This document shows positions 41,404-51,527 of a DNA stretch of 64,000 bases, one piece after another; position 1 is the stretch's first letter; every line of letters begins with the position of its first letter. The translations under genes and the position numbers were made by a program. Under the pieces are notes generated by a model. The model saw nothing but the letters and a program-made list of their open reading frames with translations, did no database searches and was not told the origin of the DNA. The stretch is from Changchengzhania lutea (GTDB lineage: Bacteria; Bacteroidota; Bacteroidia; Flavobacteriales; Flavobacteriaceae): positions 248,001 through 312,000 of the forward strand of contig NZ_CP039456.1 of the NCBI RefSeq assembly GCF_006974145.1. Reading direction: 5' to 3'.

Positions 41404-42450
41404 TTATCTCGCTACGCGTCCTGAAGCATCGCCTCCCATGAGCTTTTCTACTTCTGATACCGTTACTAAATTTGCATCGCCTTTTATCGTGTGTTTTAAA
41501 CATGAGGCTGCTACCGCAAAATCCAAAGCGTTTTGATCATCTTCCGGATATTTTAACAAGCCATAGATCAAACCTCCCATAAAAGAGTCTCCTCCCCCAA
41601 CGCGGTCTACAATGTCTGTAATTTGATATTGTCGTGTTTCATACATATCTTTTCCATCGTATAAAACGCCTGCCCAAGTATTGTGTGATGCCGAAATAGA
41701 GCCTCTCAAGGTGGTAATGACTTTTTTGGCCCTTGGGAATTTTTCCATCATTTGCTTACAAACCGAAAGAAACGCTTCGGCTTTTACATCATGACCATGT
41801 TTGTGAACGTCCAATCCTTCAGGATGAATACCAAAATGCTTTTCGGCGTCTTCTTCATTTCCTAAAATAATATCACAATAAGACGTTATTTCAGTCATTA
41901 TCTTTTCCCTGTGAGCATCATCACAATATTTCCATAATTTTGCACGATAATTTAAATCTGTAGAAATAGTAATACCTTTTGCGCTTGCGGCTTTAACAGC
42001 TTCTAAACAAACATCGGCAGCACCTTGAGAGATCGCAGGAGTAATACCTGTCCAATGAAACCATTCTACACCTTCAAATACAGCATCCCAATCTATCATG
42101 CCCGATTCAATTTCTGCTATTGCAGAATGGACCCTATCATATACCACTTTAGACCCTCTAGATACGGCTCCCGTTTCTAAAAAATAGATACCTAAACGGT
42201 CTCCACCCCAAACAATTTTATCAACACCAACCCCTCGCTTACGCATTTCCATCATGGCACATTCTCCAATATCATTTTTTGGTAAACGTGTTATAAAATC
42301 TACATCAACACCGTAATTTGCTAATGATACTGCTACGTTAGATTCGCCTCCTCCATAAATAACATCAAAATTATTTGCTTGCGAAAATCTTAAAAATCCT
42401 TGTGGAGCTAATCTTAACATGATTTCTCCAAACGTGACTACTTTACTCAT
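41404..42450 (-). CDS. kdgK: 2-keto-3-deoxygluconate kinase
   Basis: 348 aa, PfkB family. The GGGESNVAVSLANYG N-terminal signature, STDLNYR, and the C-terminal DRVGGGDSFMGGLIYGLL with the catalytic Asp are visible. Phosphorylates 2-keto-3-deoxygluconate to KDPG, feeding the aldolase gene that follows. 11 bp from uxaC. Confidence 0.92.
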   Translation of the reverse strand: MSKVVTFGEIMLRLAPQGFLRFSQANNFDVIYGGGESNVAVSLANYGVDVDFITRLPKNDIGECAMMEMRKRGVGVDKIVWGGDRLGIYFLETGAVSRGSKVVYDRVHSAIAEIESGMIDWDAVFEGVEWFHWTGITPAISQGAADVCLEAVKAASAKGITISTDLNYRAKLWKYCDDAHREKIMTEITSYCDIILGNEEDAEKHFGIHPEGLDVHKHGHDVKAEAFLSVCKQMMEKFPRAKKVITTLRGSISASHNTWAGVLYDGKDMYETRQYQITDIVDRVGGGDSFMGGLIYGLLKYPEDDQNALDFAVAASCLKHTIKGDANLVTVSEVEKLMGGDASGRVAR

Positions 42451-42461
42451 TTTTATATTTA

Positions 42462-43868
42462 TTAATTTGAAAATTTGAAATATGCTTTTGCATTATTATA
42501 GCAAATGTCCTGAACCATTTTTCCTAAAAACTCTATATCATTTGGCACAAGACCTTGATTTACATCTTCAGCTAATAGATTACATAAAATACGCCTAAAA
42601 TACTCGTGTCTTGGGAATGATAAAAAACTTCTACTGTCTGTTAACATACCAACAAACCGACTTAATAGCCCCATGTTTGATAAGGTATTAAGCTGTTTTT
42701 CCATACCATCCCTTTGGTCTAAAAACCACCACCCAGAACCCCATTGCATCTTTCCAGGAATTCCAACTTCACTATAATTTCCCATCATAGTAGCAAAAAC
42801 TTCATTTTGTGATGGATTTAAATTATACGTAATGGTTTTACTTAAGGCATTATTTAAGGTTAATTTGTTGAATAATTTTGACATCGATTCTGCCTGTGAA
42901 AAATCACCAATAGAATCAACTCCCGCATCTAAGCCAATAGTTTCCATTAACTTGCTATTGTTATTTCGCAAAGCGCCTAAATGAAACTGTTGAACCCAAC
43001 CTTTTTCATGATACATTTTACATAATTTGTACAAAATACATGATGCAAACACATTAGATTCGTCTTTGGAAATAGCTTTATCATTCAACCGCTTTTTGAA
43101 AATTGAATTAGCTTCATCTTCAGTAAAATCAAAGGCATAAATTTGCTCTAAACCATAATCTGAAAGTCGGCAACCTAAATCGTTAAAATAATCGACTCTA
43201 CTTTGAATGGCATTAAATAATTCAGATACATTTGAAATTTTAAACCCAACACATTTTGCTAGTTTCTCAATATAATTTGAAAAGCTTTCCTTTTCAATTA
43301 AGATTAAAGCATCAGGGCGAAACGTGGGCAATACTTTAGTGAAAATATTTTGTTTTGCAATTGTCTTATGATGCTCTAAAGAATCGATTGGACCATCAGT
43401 TGTACAAATAACTTCCACCTTCATTTGCTCTAATAACTGGGCAGGTGTTTTATCCTTTAAAATAGTATTTGCTTTTTTATAAATAGCTTCGGCTGTATTT
43501 GGACTAAGCATATCATCTATATTAAAATAGCGTTTTAACTCTAAGTGTGTCCAATGAAACAAAGGATTTCTTAAAGTATACGGTACTGTTTCTGCCCACT
43601 TAAAAAACTTTTCTTTTTCTGATGTTTCGGATCCTGTAATATACATTTCATCTATCCCATTGGCTCGCATTGCTCTCCACTTATAATGATCACCATTAAG
43701 CCATGCTTTGGTTATGTTTTGAATAGGTAAACCTTCAGCTATTTGTTTTGCTGATAAATGATTATGATAATCTATTATAGGTAAATTTTTTGCATAGCTA
43801 TGATATAGCGTTTCCGCAATTTCAGATTGCAATAAAAAATTATCGTTTATGAAATGTATTGAATTCAT
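42462..43868 (-). CDS. uxaC: Uronate isomerase
   Basis: 468 aa, the usual length. N-terminal DYHNHLSAKQIAE holds the metal-binding HxH, WTHLELKRYF follows, and the C-terminal MLTDSRSFLSFPRHEYFRR is highly characteristic. Converts D-glucuronate to D-fructuronate and D-galacturonate to D-tagaturonate. Confidence 0.96.
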   Translation of the reverse strand: MNSIHFINDNFLLQSEIAETLYHSYAKNLPIIDYHNHLSAKQIAEGLPIQNITKAWLNGDHYKWRAMRANGIDEMYITGSETSEKEKFFKWAETVPYTLRNPLFHWTHLELKRYFNIDDMLSPNTAEAIYKKANTILKDKTPAQLLEQMKVEVICTTDGPIDSLEHHKTIAKQNIFTKVLPTFRPDALILIEKESFSNYIEKLAKCVGFKISNVSELFNAIQSRVDYFNDLGCRLSDYGLEQIYAFDFTEDEANSIFKKRLNDKAISKDESNVFASCILYKLCKMYHEKGWVQQFHLGALRNNNSKLMETIGLDAGVDSIGDFSQAESMSKLFNKLTLNNALSKTITYNLNPSQNEVFATMMGNYSEVGIPGKMQWGSGWWFLDQRDGMEKQLNTLSNMGLLSRFVGMLTDSRSFLSFPRHEYFRRILCNLLAEDVNQGLVPNDIEFLGKMVQDICYNNAKAYFKFSN

Positions 43869-43877
43869 AAATATGCC

Positions 43878-45056
43878 TTAATTAAAAGTAATTGTTAGTG
43901 GTGTATTAGCTTTTAAAATGAAATTATTTAAGTAATTTTCCCATACCTCTTTTGTTGTAAACTCTCCAGCCTCTTTCCATCCAAAACCTGAGTAAAATGT
44001 AGCTATTCCATTTTCAACCTCGACTTCTGCATATAAATTGCTTCTGTCTTTTAAGGTTGTTATATATAATTCAGAACTTAGCATATTATGGTTTGGAACT
44101 ATAATAGCTGTACCTAATTCTGATTTGCCGTGAGGTTGCCAATATGAAATCCAACCGGCTTCTTTATTCTGATTAGTTTCACCATCATTTTCGTGTAATG
44201 TTAATCCAGTATATATAGAATTTACTCCCGAAACTTCTATATCGAACTTAGATAAATTGCTGCCATAATCTAATGTAATATGTTTCTTTTCTGAAATAAT
44301 TTGACCGTTAGCATCCCAATCACCATAATCTAAAACAAAACTAGTTCTAATAGGCCCTGTAGTTATCGTTTTCCAATTTATAAAATTCTTAGAAATATAA
44401 AACGTGGTATCTTGCTTTATAGCTATTCCTCCAATACCTCTACTAGAGCCTACATGAAAATTATCAAGACCTTCACCAGTATCCTCATGATAAGTTCCTG
44501 TTTTTTCTGTATATTTTTTATACCATGAATTAATAATAGAATAATCCACTCTTTTCAACCAGGCATCAATTCCACTAGAAAGTGTTCCTTCTTTAAGGTT
44601 GTTTTCAAATCTATATTGCGCATTTGGCCCGTAAGTTCTAAACCCTACTTTATTATTTTCCCAAGCGTAATCATCGGTTCTTTCTGGCACAAATCTGGAG
44701 TAACAATATTCGATGACTTCTGGCTCAGTAACTTCTTCTGAAAAAACCAACTCAAATTCCTTTGTTGATTTTGCACCTATTTCTGGTTGAAATAATAATA
44801 CATCTACTTCTCCATCTAAATCTTCATCAACAAATTGCGATACTAAAACTGTTTTCGTCTTTATATCTCTAACAGCAAAGTTCTCAAAAGGTTCACCTTC
44901 CTTTAATTTTAAGTCTGATTTATGTATTTCTACAGTTTCAAAAGCACGTGGCACGTCAAGTGAATTTTCAATTGTTAGTCTGTAATTTGGTTTTTGTGCA
45001 CAACTTAATGTTAGGAAAAAGACTGCTAAAACAAATGGCAATAGTGCATTTTTCAT
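43878..45056 (-). CDS. DUF4861-family lipoprotein
   Basis: 392 aa with a lipoprotein signal (LAVFFLTLSCAQ, Cys about residue 19). The beta-rich body with RFVPERTDDYAWENNKVGFR and LDNFHVGSSRGIGG fits DUF4861, seen in Bacteroidota uronate and pectin/ulvan loci; the catalytic role is not known to me. Its place between kduD and uxaC suggests action on a uronic-acid-containing substrate outside the inner membrane. Confidence 0.75.
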   Translation of the reverse strand: MKNALLPFVLAVFFLTLSCAQKPNYRLTIENSLDVPRAFETVEIHKSDLKLKEGEPFENFAVRDIKTKTVLVSQFVDEDLDGEVDVLLFQPEIGAKSTKEFELVFSEEVTEPEVIEYCYSRFVPERTDDYAWENNKVGFRTYGPNAQYRFENNLKEGTLSSGIDAWLKRVDYSIINSWYKKYTEKTGTYHEDTGEGLDNFHVGSSRGIGGIAIKQDTTFYISKNFINWKTITTGPIRTSFVLDYGDWDANGQIISEKKHITLDYGSNLSKFDIEVSGVNSIYTGLTLHENDGETNQNKEAGWISYWQPHGKSELGTAIIVPNHNMLSSELYITTLKDRSNLYAEVEVENGIATFYSGFGWKEAGEFTTKEVWENYLNNFILKANTPLTITFN

Positions 45057-45057
45057 A

Positions 45058-45852
45058 TTAATTTTCGTTAGATGGTTTTCCTATAGTTGCTAAAATTCCG
45101 CCATCAACATATAAAATATGTCCATTAACAAAATCACTAGCTTTTGATGATAAGAATATCGCTGCACCAGCTAAATCATTTGGATCACCCCATTTAGCTG
45201 CGGGTGTTCTATTAACTATAAAATCGTTAAACGGATGCCCTTCAACTCGTATTGGTGCCGTTTGAGACGTTGCAAAATACCCTGGTCCAATACCGTTAAC
45301 TTGAATATTATGCTTTGCCCATTCGGTAGCCATGTTTTGGGTTAGCATTTTTAATCCGCCTTTTGCTGCGGCATAAGCCCCAACGCTATTTCTCCCCAAC
45401 TCACTCATCATAGAGCAGATATTAATCACCTTCCCTTCTTTTCTGGAAATCATGCCTTTTACAACATGCTTAGATACTATAAACGGACTTACTAAATCGA
45501 TATCAATTACTTCTTTAAAATCTGCAACTTCCATCTCTATTAAAGGCGTTCGTTTTATGATGCCTGCGTTGTTAATCAAAATATCAATTTGACCAACTTC
45601 AGCTTCAATCTTAGTAATAGCAGCAATAACATCCACTTCATTGGCTACATTAAATTTATAACCTACGGCGCTGATACCTTCTTTTTGATATTCTGTGACA
45701 GCCTTATCAATTTTTTCTTGTGAAGAATTACCGTTAACAATAATGGTTGCTCCTGCAAGACCTAAACCTCTTGCCATAGCCATTCCCAAACCATGGGTAC
45801 TTCCTGTTACTAAAGCGTTTTTACCTTTTATATCAAACAATGATGCACTCAT
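45058..45852 (-). CDS. kduD: SDR dehydrogenase, KduD/gluconate 5-dehydrogenase-like
   Basis: 264 aa classical short-chain dehydrogenase: TGSTHGLGMA cofactor motif, NNAG, Ser/Tyr/Lys catalytic set with YAAAKGG. Adjacent to kduI (3-bp gap), so its likely reaction is reduction of 2,5-diketo-3-deoxygluconate to 2-keto-3-deoxygluconate. The C-terminal VNGHILYVDGGI is standard for the subfamily. Confidence 0.88.
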   Translation of the reverse strand: MSASLFDIKGKNALVTGSTHGLGMAMARGLGLAGATIIVNGNSSQEKIDKAVTEYQKEGISAVGYKFNVANEVDVIAAITKIEAEVGQIDILINNAGIIKRTPLIEMEVADFKEVIDIDLVSPFIVSKHVVKGMISRKEGKVINICSMMSELGRNSVGAYAAAKGGLKMLTQNMATEWAKHNIQVNGIGPGYFATSQTAPIRVEGHPFNDFIVNRTPAAKWGDPNDLAGAAIFLSSKASDFVNGHILYVDGGILATIGKPSNEN

Positions 45853-45855
45853 AGC

Positions 45856-46695
45856 TTATCTTAATTCTGTTATTTTAGCGACATCCATATCGCCGTAATC
45901 TAAATTCTCACCTGCCATTCCCCAAATAAAAGTGTAACTAGATGTACCAGAACCTGAATGAATTGACCATGGCGGAGAAATAACGGCCTGATCATTTTGC
46001 ATCCAAATATGACGCGTTTCTTGCGGTTGCCCCATAAAGTGACATACAGCTTGGTCTTGTGGAATGTCTAAATAGTAGTAAATTTCCATTCTACGGTCGT
46101 GTACGTGTGCTGGCATGGTATTCCAAACACTACCCGTTTTAAGCTCTGTCATTCCCATTTGAAGTTGACATGTATCAACAATACCGCCAATTATCATTTG
46201 GTTAACCGTACGATGGTTAGCAGTTTCTAATGATCCTAATTCTATTTTATTAGCTCCAGCCTTACTTACTTTTTTTGTTGGATACGTTTTATGTGCTGGT
46301 GCTGAGTTTAAATAAAATTTTGCTGGATTATTTTTATCATCACTTTTAAAAACAACATCCTTACTTCCACTACCTATGTATAATGCATCTTTTAGTGTTA
46401 ATTGGTATACTTTACCATCAACTTCTACAGTGCCATCGCCTCCTACGTTGATGATTCCTATTTCTCTTCTTTCTAAAAAATAACTTGATTTTAAAGGATC
46501 AATGGTTTCTAATTTTATATGCGCTAAAGGCACCGCTGAACCAGCCATATATCTATCATAATGTGTATAAACCAAGACTAACTGGTCTTCTTGCATTAAA
46601 TTCTCAATTAAAAATTCTTCTCTTAATTGAGTTGTATCGTATGCTTTTACTGCTTTTGGACTTGACGCATATCGTGTTTCATAACTTGTTTTCAT
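45856..46695 (-). CDS. kduI: 5-keto-4-deoxyuronate isomerase
   Basis: 279 aa, full length for KduI. Cupin-type metal motif in MPAHVHDRRMEIYYYLD, then HFMGQPQETRHIWM and SPPWSIHSGSG, all typical. Isomerises 5-keto-4-deoxyuronate, the product of lyase digestion of polyuronates, to 2,5-diketo-3-deoxygluconate. Confidence 0.95.
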   Translation of the reverse strand: MKTSYETRYASSPKAVKAYDTTQLREEFLIENLMQEDQLVLVYTHYDRYMAGSAVPLAHIKLETIDPLKSSYFLERREIGIINVGGDGTVEVDGKVYQLTLKDALYIGSGSKDVVFKSDDKNNPAKFYLNSAPAHKTYPTKKVSKAGANKIELGSLETANHRTVNQMIIGGIVDTCQLQMGMTELKTGSVWNTMPAHVHDRRMEIYYYLDIPQDQAVCHFMGQPQETRHIWMQNDQAVISPPWSIHSGSGTSSYTFIWGMAGENLDYGDMDVAKITELR

Positions 46696-46715
46696 ATCTA
46701 ATTAATACTTTAAAT

Positions 46716-47891
46716 TTATATACTTTGTTTAATACCGTACTCTAAACCTCGTAATTCTGCTAAACCTCTTAATCTACCAATACCCGAATACCCTGGGTTT
46801 GTTTTTTTATTTAAATCGTCAAGCATTTGGTGTCCGTGATCTGGTCTTACAGGAATAGCAAAATCTGCATAACCTTTTGCTCTTCTTCTTTTTTCTTCTT
46901 CTAAAACTGCTTTAACAACGCTATACATATCTACATCGCCTTCTAGATGATTGGCTTCATAAAAATTACCATCTTCATCTCGCTTGGTACTCCTTAAATG
47001 TAAAAAGTGCACTCTATCTGCAAAACGTTTAAATATTTGAACCAAATTATTATCAGCTCTAACCCCTAATGAACCAGTGCAAAACGTAATACCATTAGAA
47101 CGATTTGGAACATTATCAAATAAATACGCATAATCAGCCTCTGTACTAACCACCCTAGGCAAACCTAAGATAGGATAAGGCGGATCATCTGGGTGAATAC
47201 ACATCAACGCCTTATTTTGGGATGCTACAGGAATAATTTCCTTCAAGAATGACACAAGGTTTTCTCTTAATACCGAAGCATCAACATTCTTATAAGTATC
47301 TAAAATAGTTTGAAATTGCTCTAAAGTGTAACCTTCTTCAGCACCTGGCAAACCTGCAATAATATTATTTATAAGTTGTGTTTTATTATCTTCTGAAAGA
47401 TTATTAATATAAATTTTAGCTGCTTTTTGTTGCGACTTCGAATAGCTATTTTCTGCACCAGGGCGTTTTAATAAATAGAGTTCGAAGGCTGCAAAAGCAA
47501 TGACATCAAAACGTAAGGCTTTGGAGCCATCTTCTACTTGAAACCCTAAATCGGTACGTGTCCAATCTAAAACTGGCATAAAATTATAACAAACAATGCT
47601 GATGTTGCATTTTGCCAAATTCTCTATACTTTGCTTATATCTTTCAATATAAGTTTGAAAATTACCAGAACGGGTTTTTATATTTTCATGAACAGGGATG
47701 CTTTCCACTACACTCCAAGTTAATCCAGCACTTTCAATAGTGTTTTTCCGTTTCTGAATTTCTTCAACAGTCCATACTTCCCCATTAGGAATATGATGTA
47801 AAGCAGAAACAACTCCTGTTGCACCTGCTTGCTTTATATCTGATAAGGATACTGGGTCATTTGGTCCGTACCATCGCCATGTCTGTTCCAT
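46716..47891 (-). CDS. uxuA: Mannonate dehydratase
   Basis: 391 aa from ATG 47891 ([20 protein letters not shown]), chosen because it matches the family N-terminus and leaves a 17-bp gap to the upstream stop; the longer frame from 47939 overlaps that gene. [19 protein letters not shown] and [12 protein letters not shown] are signature regions with metal-binding His/Asp residues. Dehydrates D-mannonate to 2-keto-3-deoxygluconate. Confidence 0.95.
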   Translation of the reverse strand: MEQTWRWYGPNDPVSLSDIKQAGATGVVSALHHIPNGEVWTVEEIQKRKNTIESAGLTWSVVESIPVHENIKTRSGNFQTYIERYKQSIENLAKCNISIVCYNFMPVLDWTRTDLGFQVEDGSKALRFDVIAFAAFELYLLKRPGAENSYSKSQQKAAKIYINNLSEDNKTQLINNIIAGLPGAEEGYTLEQFQTILDTYKNVDASVLRENLVSFLKEIIPVASQNKALMCIHPDDPPYPILGLPRVVSTEADYAYLFDNVPNRSNGITFCTGSLGVRADNNLVQIFKRFADRVHFLHLRSTKRDEDGNFYEANHLEGDVDMYSVVKAVLEEEKRRRAKGYADFAIPVRPDHGHQMLDDLNKKTNPGYSGIGRLRGLAELRGLEYGIKQSI

Positions 47892-47907
47892 AAAATAAGT
47901 TATAATA

Positions 47908-48735
47908 TTAAACGCCGCTATATGCGCTAAATCCACCATCGATAGGAATAACTACTCCTGTAACAAATGATGCGCCTTCTCCACACAACCACAATGTTGT
48001 TCCTACTAAATCTTCAGGTTCTCCAAATTTACCCATAGGAGTTTGTTCTATAATTTGATTTCCTCGTGGTGTTAAACTTCCATCAGATTTAGTTAACAAA
48101 CTTCTATTCTGGTCAGTTAAGAAAAACCCAGGCGCTAATGCATTAACACGAATACCTACTTTAGAAAAGTGTACAGCCAACCATTGTGTAAAGTTTGACA
48201 CAGCAGCTTTAGCGCCACTATATGCCGGTATTTTTGTTAAGGGTGTAAAGGCATTCATGGATGAAATATTTAAAATACTACAACCTTCTCTACCTACCAT
48301 ATCCATTGCAAAAACTTGTGTTGGCAACAACGTTCCAATAAAATTTAAGTTGAATGTAAATTGAATTCCATTGACATCTAAATCAAAAAATGTTTTAAAC
48401 CCTTCTGTTTTATTTACTAAATCTGAAGCTTCTAAATATGGGTTGCTAGTTGTTCCAAGAGGGTGATTTCCTCCTGCTCCATTTACTAAGATGTCGCATT
48501 TACCTAGTTGGCTATTTACAATCCCTTTTGCTGAATCTAAAGATTCTTTTTCTAAAACATTAGCAGCAACACCAATGGCTGTTCCTCCTGTTGCGTTTAT
48601 TTCATCGGCAACTTTATCAGCAGCTTCTTTTCTTAAATCTAATACCGCAATTTTGTAACCCTCTTTAGCTAAAGCCATTGCTAATGTGCTACACAAAACC
48701 CCGCCTGCACCTGTTAAAACTACTACTTTACTCAT
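47908..48735 (-). CDS. SDR-type fructuronate reductase / mannonate dehydrogenase
   Basis: 275 aa short-chain dehydrogenase ([32 protein letters not shown]). It is the first gene of the operon and directly precedes uxuA, so it most likely does the job of UxuB, reducing fructuronate to mannonate; classical UxuB belongs to another fold family. Transcribed from the promoter at 48785-48832. Confidence 0.85.
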   Translation of the reverse strand: MSKVVVLTGAGGVLCSTLAMALAKEGYKIAVLDLRKEAADKVADEINATGGTAIGVAANVLEKESLDSAKGIVNSQLGKCDILVNGAGGNHPLGTTSNPYLEASDLVNKTEGFKTFFDLDVNGIQFTFNLNFIGTLLPTQVFAMDMVGREGCSILNISSMNAFTPLTKIPAYSGAKAAVSNFTQWLAVHFSKVGIRVNALAPGFFLTDQNRSLLTKSDGSLTPRGNQIIEQTPMGKFGEPEDLVGTTLWLCGEGASFVTGVVIPIDGGFSAYSGV

Positions 48736-48784
48736 TTTTTAGTTTCTTACTTAATTATAATAATTTAAAAATAATAGCGTTTTC

Positions 48785-48832
48785 GTGTACGCACACACAA
48801 ATATAACAAAAAATATAGTGTACGCACACAAA
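48785..48832 (-). promoter_or_regulatory. Uronate operon promoter with two LacI-type operators
   Basis: On the minus strand TTTG (48829-48832), a 23-nt spacer and TATATTTG (48798-48805) form a promoter. GTGTACGCACAC (GTGT...ACAC halves around a central CG) occurs twice, at 48818-48829 in the spacer and at 48785-48796 just past the -7 element, where bound repressor would block transcription. Confidence 0.7.
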
Positions 48833-48886
48833 AAACCCAAAAATAATTATTAAATTGCTTGAAATTATTAGTTACATCAAATCTAT

Positions 48887-49936
48887 ATGATTACAATAAA
48901 AGATATTGCTAAAGAGGCCAAAGTATCTGAAGGCACTGTAGATAGAGTTTTACATAATCGAGGTGGTGTCTCAAAAAAAACAGAAGCAAAAATTAAAGCA
49001 ATTCTTGAGTATCATAACTTTAGCGTAAACCCAGTTGCAAGTGCTCTTGCAATGAAAAACAAATACTGCATAGCAGCTTTAATTCCAGAATACAATGAAT
49101 CAGATTTATTTTGGAAATCTCCTTATTTAGGAATTTTAAAAGGTGCGGATGATCTAAAAACCTTTGGTATTCAAGTAAATAGTTTCTCTTTTAATCAATA
49201 TAACCCAGATTCTTATTTAAATACGTTTAAAACTTTATTAAAGACAAAACCTGCAGCAGTTATAATGGTGCCCAATTTCTCAAAAGAAACTAAAAAAATT
49301 GTTAGTGAACTGGAGGCTCTTAATATTCCCTATTTATTTTTGAACATTGACATAAAAGGCTTCAACAATACTGCTTTTGTAGGACAAGACTCGTATATGG
49401 CTGGTTATATTGCCGGCAAACTTATGCACTTAAGTTTACCTAAACCATCCTCCTTTTTAATTATACAAGCTCGATATAATATCACAAAAAATAATGCGGT
49501 TTCAAAAAGAATTAAAGGTTTCAATGATTATTTTAATAAAAATAATATTAACTCAAAAACCCAAACTTTAAAAATTGAAAACTTAAATAACTCGTCTGAA
49601 ACAAAAGCAAAAATAAGTTTATATTTAAAGGAAAATCCAGAAATTAAAGGTGTTTTTGTTCCTTCAAGTAGAATTTATATTGTTGTTGATTGCTTAGAAA
49701 ACAAGTACATAAAAAATCTAGAACTGATTGGTTTTGATAATACACCACAAAACATTGCGTGTTTGCTAAACGATTCAGTTTCGTTTTTAATATCTCAAAA
49801 ACCGTTTGATCAAGGGTACGAAGCCATAAGATTATTGGCCGATTATTTACTACAAAATAAAATCCCAAACCAAAAAAATTACCTTCCTATAGATATTCTG
49901 ACAAAAGAAAATGTAAAGTATAATGAGCGCAAATAA
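48887..49936 (+). CDS. LacI-family transcriptional regulator
   Basis: 349 aa. N-terminal LacI HTH and hinge (TIKDIAKEAKVSEGTVDRVL, then NRGGVSKKTEAKI and NPVASALA), then a periplasmic-binding-protein-like effector domain. Divergent from the uronate operon with the paired operators between them, so it is the probable repressor, released by a pathway intermediate such as 2-keto-3-deoxygluconate (inferred). Confidence 0.93.
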   Translation: MITIKDIAKEAKVSEGTVDRVLHNRGGVSKKTEAKIKAILEYHNFSVNPVASALAMKNKYCIAALIPEYNESDLFWKSPYLGILKGADDLKTFGIQVNSFSFNQYNPDSYLNTFKTLLKTKPAAVIMVPNFSKETKKIVSELEALNIPYLFLNIDIKGFNNTAFVGQDSYMAGYIAGKLMHLSLPKPSSFLIIQARYNITKNNAVSKRIKGFNDYFNKNNINSKTQTLKIENLNNSSETKAKISLYLKENPEIKGVFVPSSRIYIVVDCLENKYIKNLELIGFDNTPQNIACLLNDSVSFLISQKPFDQGYEAIRLLADYLLQNKIPNQKNYLPIDILTKENVKYNERK

Positions 49937-50060
49937 GATCAGTGTTTCTTGAAGTTTAATTTGAAACAAAAAATTACTAATTAAATGTAACTATAATTAT
50001 ATCAAATGGGTTTAAATAATATTAATTGAACTAAAACTTTATTCTTTTAATATTGAAATA

Positions 50061-50092
50061 AAAAAAGCTTCCAATTCTTTGGAAGCCCTTTC
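50061..50092. terminator. Hairpin terminator between regulator and adhesin remnant
   Basis: GCTTCCAA, loop TTCT, TTGGAAGC (50067-50086), with a run of A on its left and CTTTCTTT on its right, so it may work both ways. The rest of 49,937-50,324 contains no gene I can support. Confidence 0.6.
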
Positions 50093-50324
50093 TTTACTAA
50101 TATCGGGAATTGGAATCAAACCAGTGAGTTATGAGCTTGACGATTATTTATTGAAGCAATTCATTGTATTTATACATTCAGAATATTTTTTATGTATTAA
50201 TATATTAAAACTAAAAGTTAATAACCTTATCTAGTAAGCATCCGAGCAACTACATCTTTCTTAACTTTAGCCTCTGACATACCTTTGTTGCAAACAAATA
50301 TATTGTTATGACAAAAAAAGATAC

Positions 50325-51269
50325 GGCATCACGGATGCGCAAGTAACAATTACAGCTTCTGATGTCAATGATGGAAGTAGTGTTGGAAATTTATCAATTG
50401 ATATTTCTAGTTTTACCTGTGCAAACCTTGGAACAAACAATGTAACTTTAACGGCTACAGATCCAAGTGATGCTGGAAATACTGATACTTGCGTTGCTGT
50501 AGTAACAGTTATTGATAACACGCCTCCTGTGGCAGATGTGGCTACTTTAGCGGATATCACAGCGCAATGTCAAGTAACAGCCTTAACGACTCCAACAGCT
50601 ACAGTCAACTGTGGTGGATCGGTAACCGTAACAAAAGATGCAACACTTCCAATCTCAGCTCAAGGAACAACAGAAGTAACTTGGACTTATGATGACGGTA
50701 ACGGAAACACATCAACGCAAACCCAAAACGTTATGATTGATGATACGATCTCGCCTGTTGCTATATGCCAAAATATTACAATACTACTTGATGCTACAAA
50801 TAATGCAAGTATTATAGCTAGTGATATTGATACTGGTTCTAATGATAATTGCGGTTCTGTTAGTTTAAATGCTAGCCAAACAACTTTCACAACAAGTGAC
50901 ATTGGAGATGTAACAGTAACACTTACTGCTACAGACGTTAATGGAAGCATAAACACTTGCGATGCCATTGTTACAGTGGAGGATAATAACTTAGCGATTG
51001 ATGATTTCAGCCTTACAAATGTTACGATTACACCGAACCCTTTTAACGATATCATTCATATTAAACTTCCACTAAGTTTTAATAATAGTACGTTTGATAT
51101 AAAAATATTTGATTTAAATGGACGGTTAGTTTTTGAAAAACAATACTCGAGCATTGGTAGCGCTATAAACGTATCTGATTTAAATAAACTAGAACAAGCT
51201 ACATATCTGCTTAAAATTACGAGTAGAAAAACTGGATATAATCTCATGAAAAGATTGATAAAATTCTAA
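50325..51269 (+). pseudogene. 5'-truncated HYR-repeat adhesin with type IX secretion domain
   Basis: An uninterrupted frame begins at 50325 (GITDAQVTITASDVNDG) with only a short non-homologous stretch above it and a stop at 50268. It holds two to three HYR/Ig-like repeats (TLTATDPSDAGNTDTC, VIDNTPPVAD, IDDTISPVAIC) and a C-terminal type A sorting domain (VTITPNPFNDIIHIKLP, DLNGRLVFEKQ). There is no signal peptide, so the long N-terminal part of a large cell-surface protein has been lost. An internal GTG at 50529 could start a short product. Confidence 0.7.
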
Positions 51270-51296
51270 AGCTTTACTGATTTAATCAATCCAACC

Positions 51297-51341
51297 AACA
51301 ACTAAGAGTTGAGTTATTTAATAACTCAACTCTTAGTTGTT
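51297..51341. terminator. Perfect 22-bp hairpin
   Basis: AACAACTAAGAGTTGAGTTA and its complement form a near loop-less stem directly after the adhesin remnant. It resembles a strong bidirectional terminator, though only a short T-run follows. Confidence 0.6.
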
Positions 51342-51456
51342 TAAACAAATTCAAAAAACTATCTGTAACTCATATTAAATCATCTAATTAGTCATAATAA
51401 AAAAAAAACTAAAAGGTAAGCGTATACAATAATTATTGTGCATTTCATCGATTTTA

Positions 51457-51488
51457 TTTGCATTTCATGGAGTTATGATTTACATTTG
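51457..51488 (+). promoter_or_regulatory. Promoter of the LamG protein gene
   Basis: TTTG (51457-51460), 20-nt spacer, TACATTTG (51481-51488): both elements match the Bacteroidota consensus. The start codon is 40 nt downstream. Confidence 0.65.
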
Positions 51489-51527
51489 ATGATTAAAGAA
51501 TTAGTCCCAAACTAAACTTAACCTCTT

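Noticed and set aside
50230-50310. Tiny frames on both strands near the adhesin junction (minus MSEAKVKKDVVARMLTR; plus MTKKDTASRMRK)
   Set aside because: Too short and without context to support as genes.
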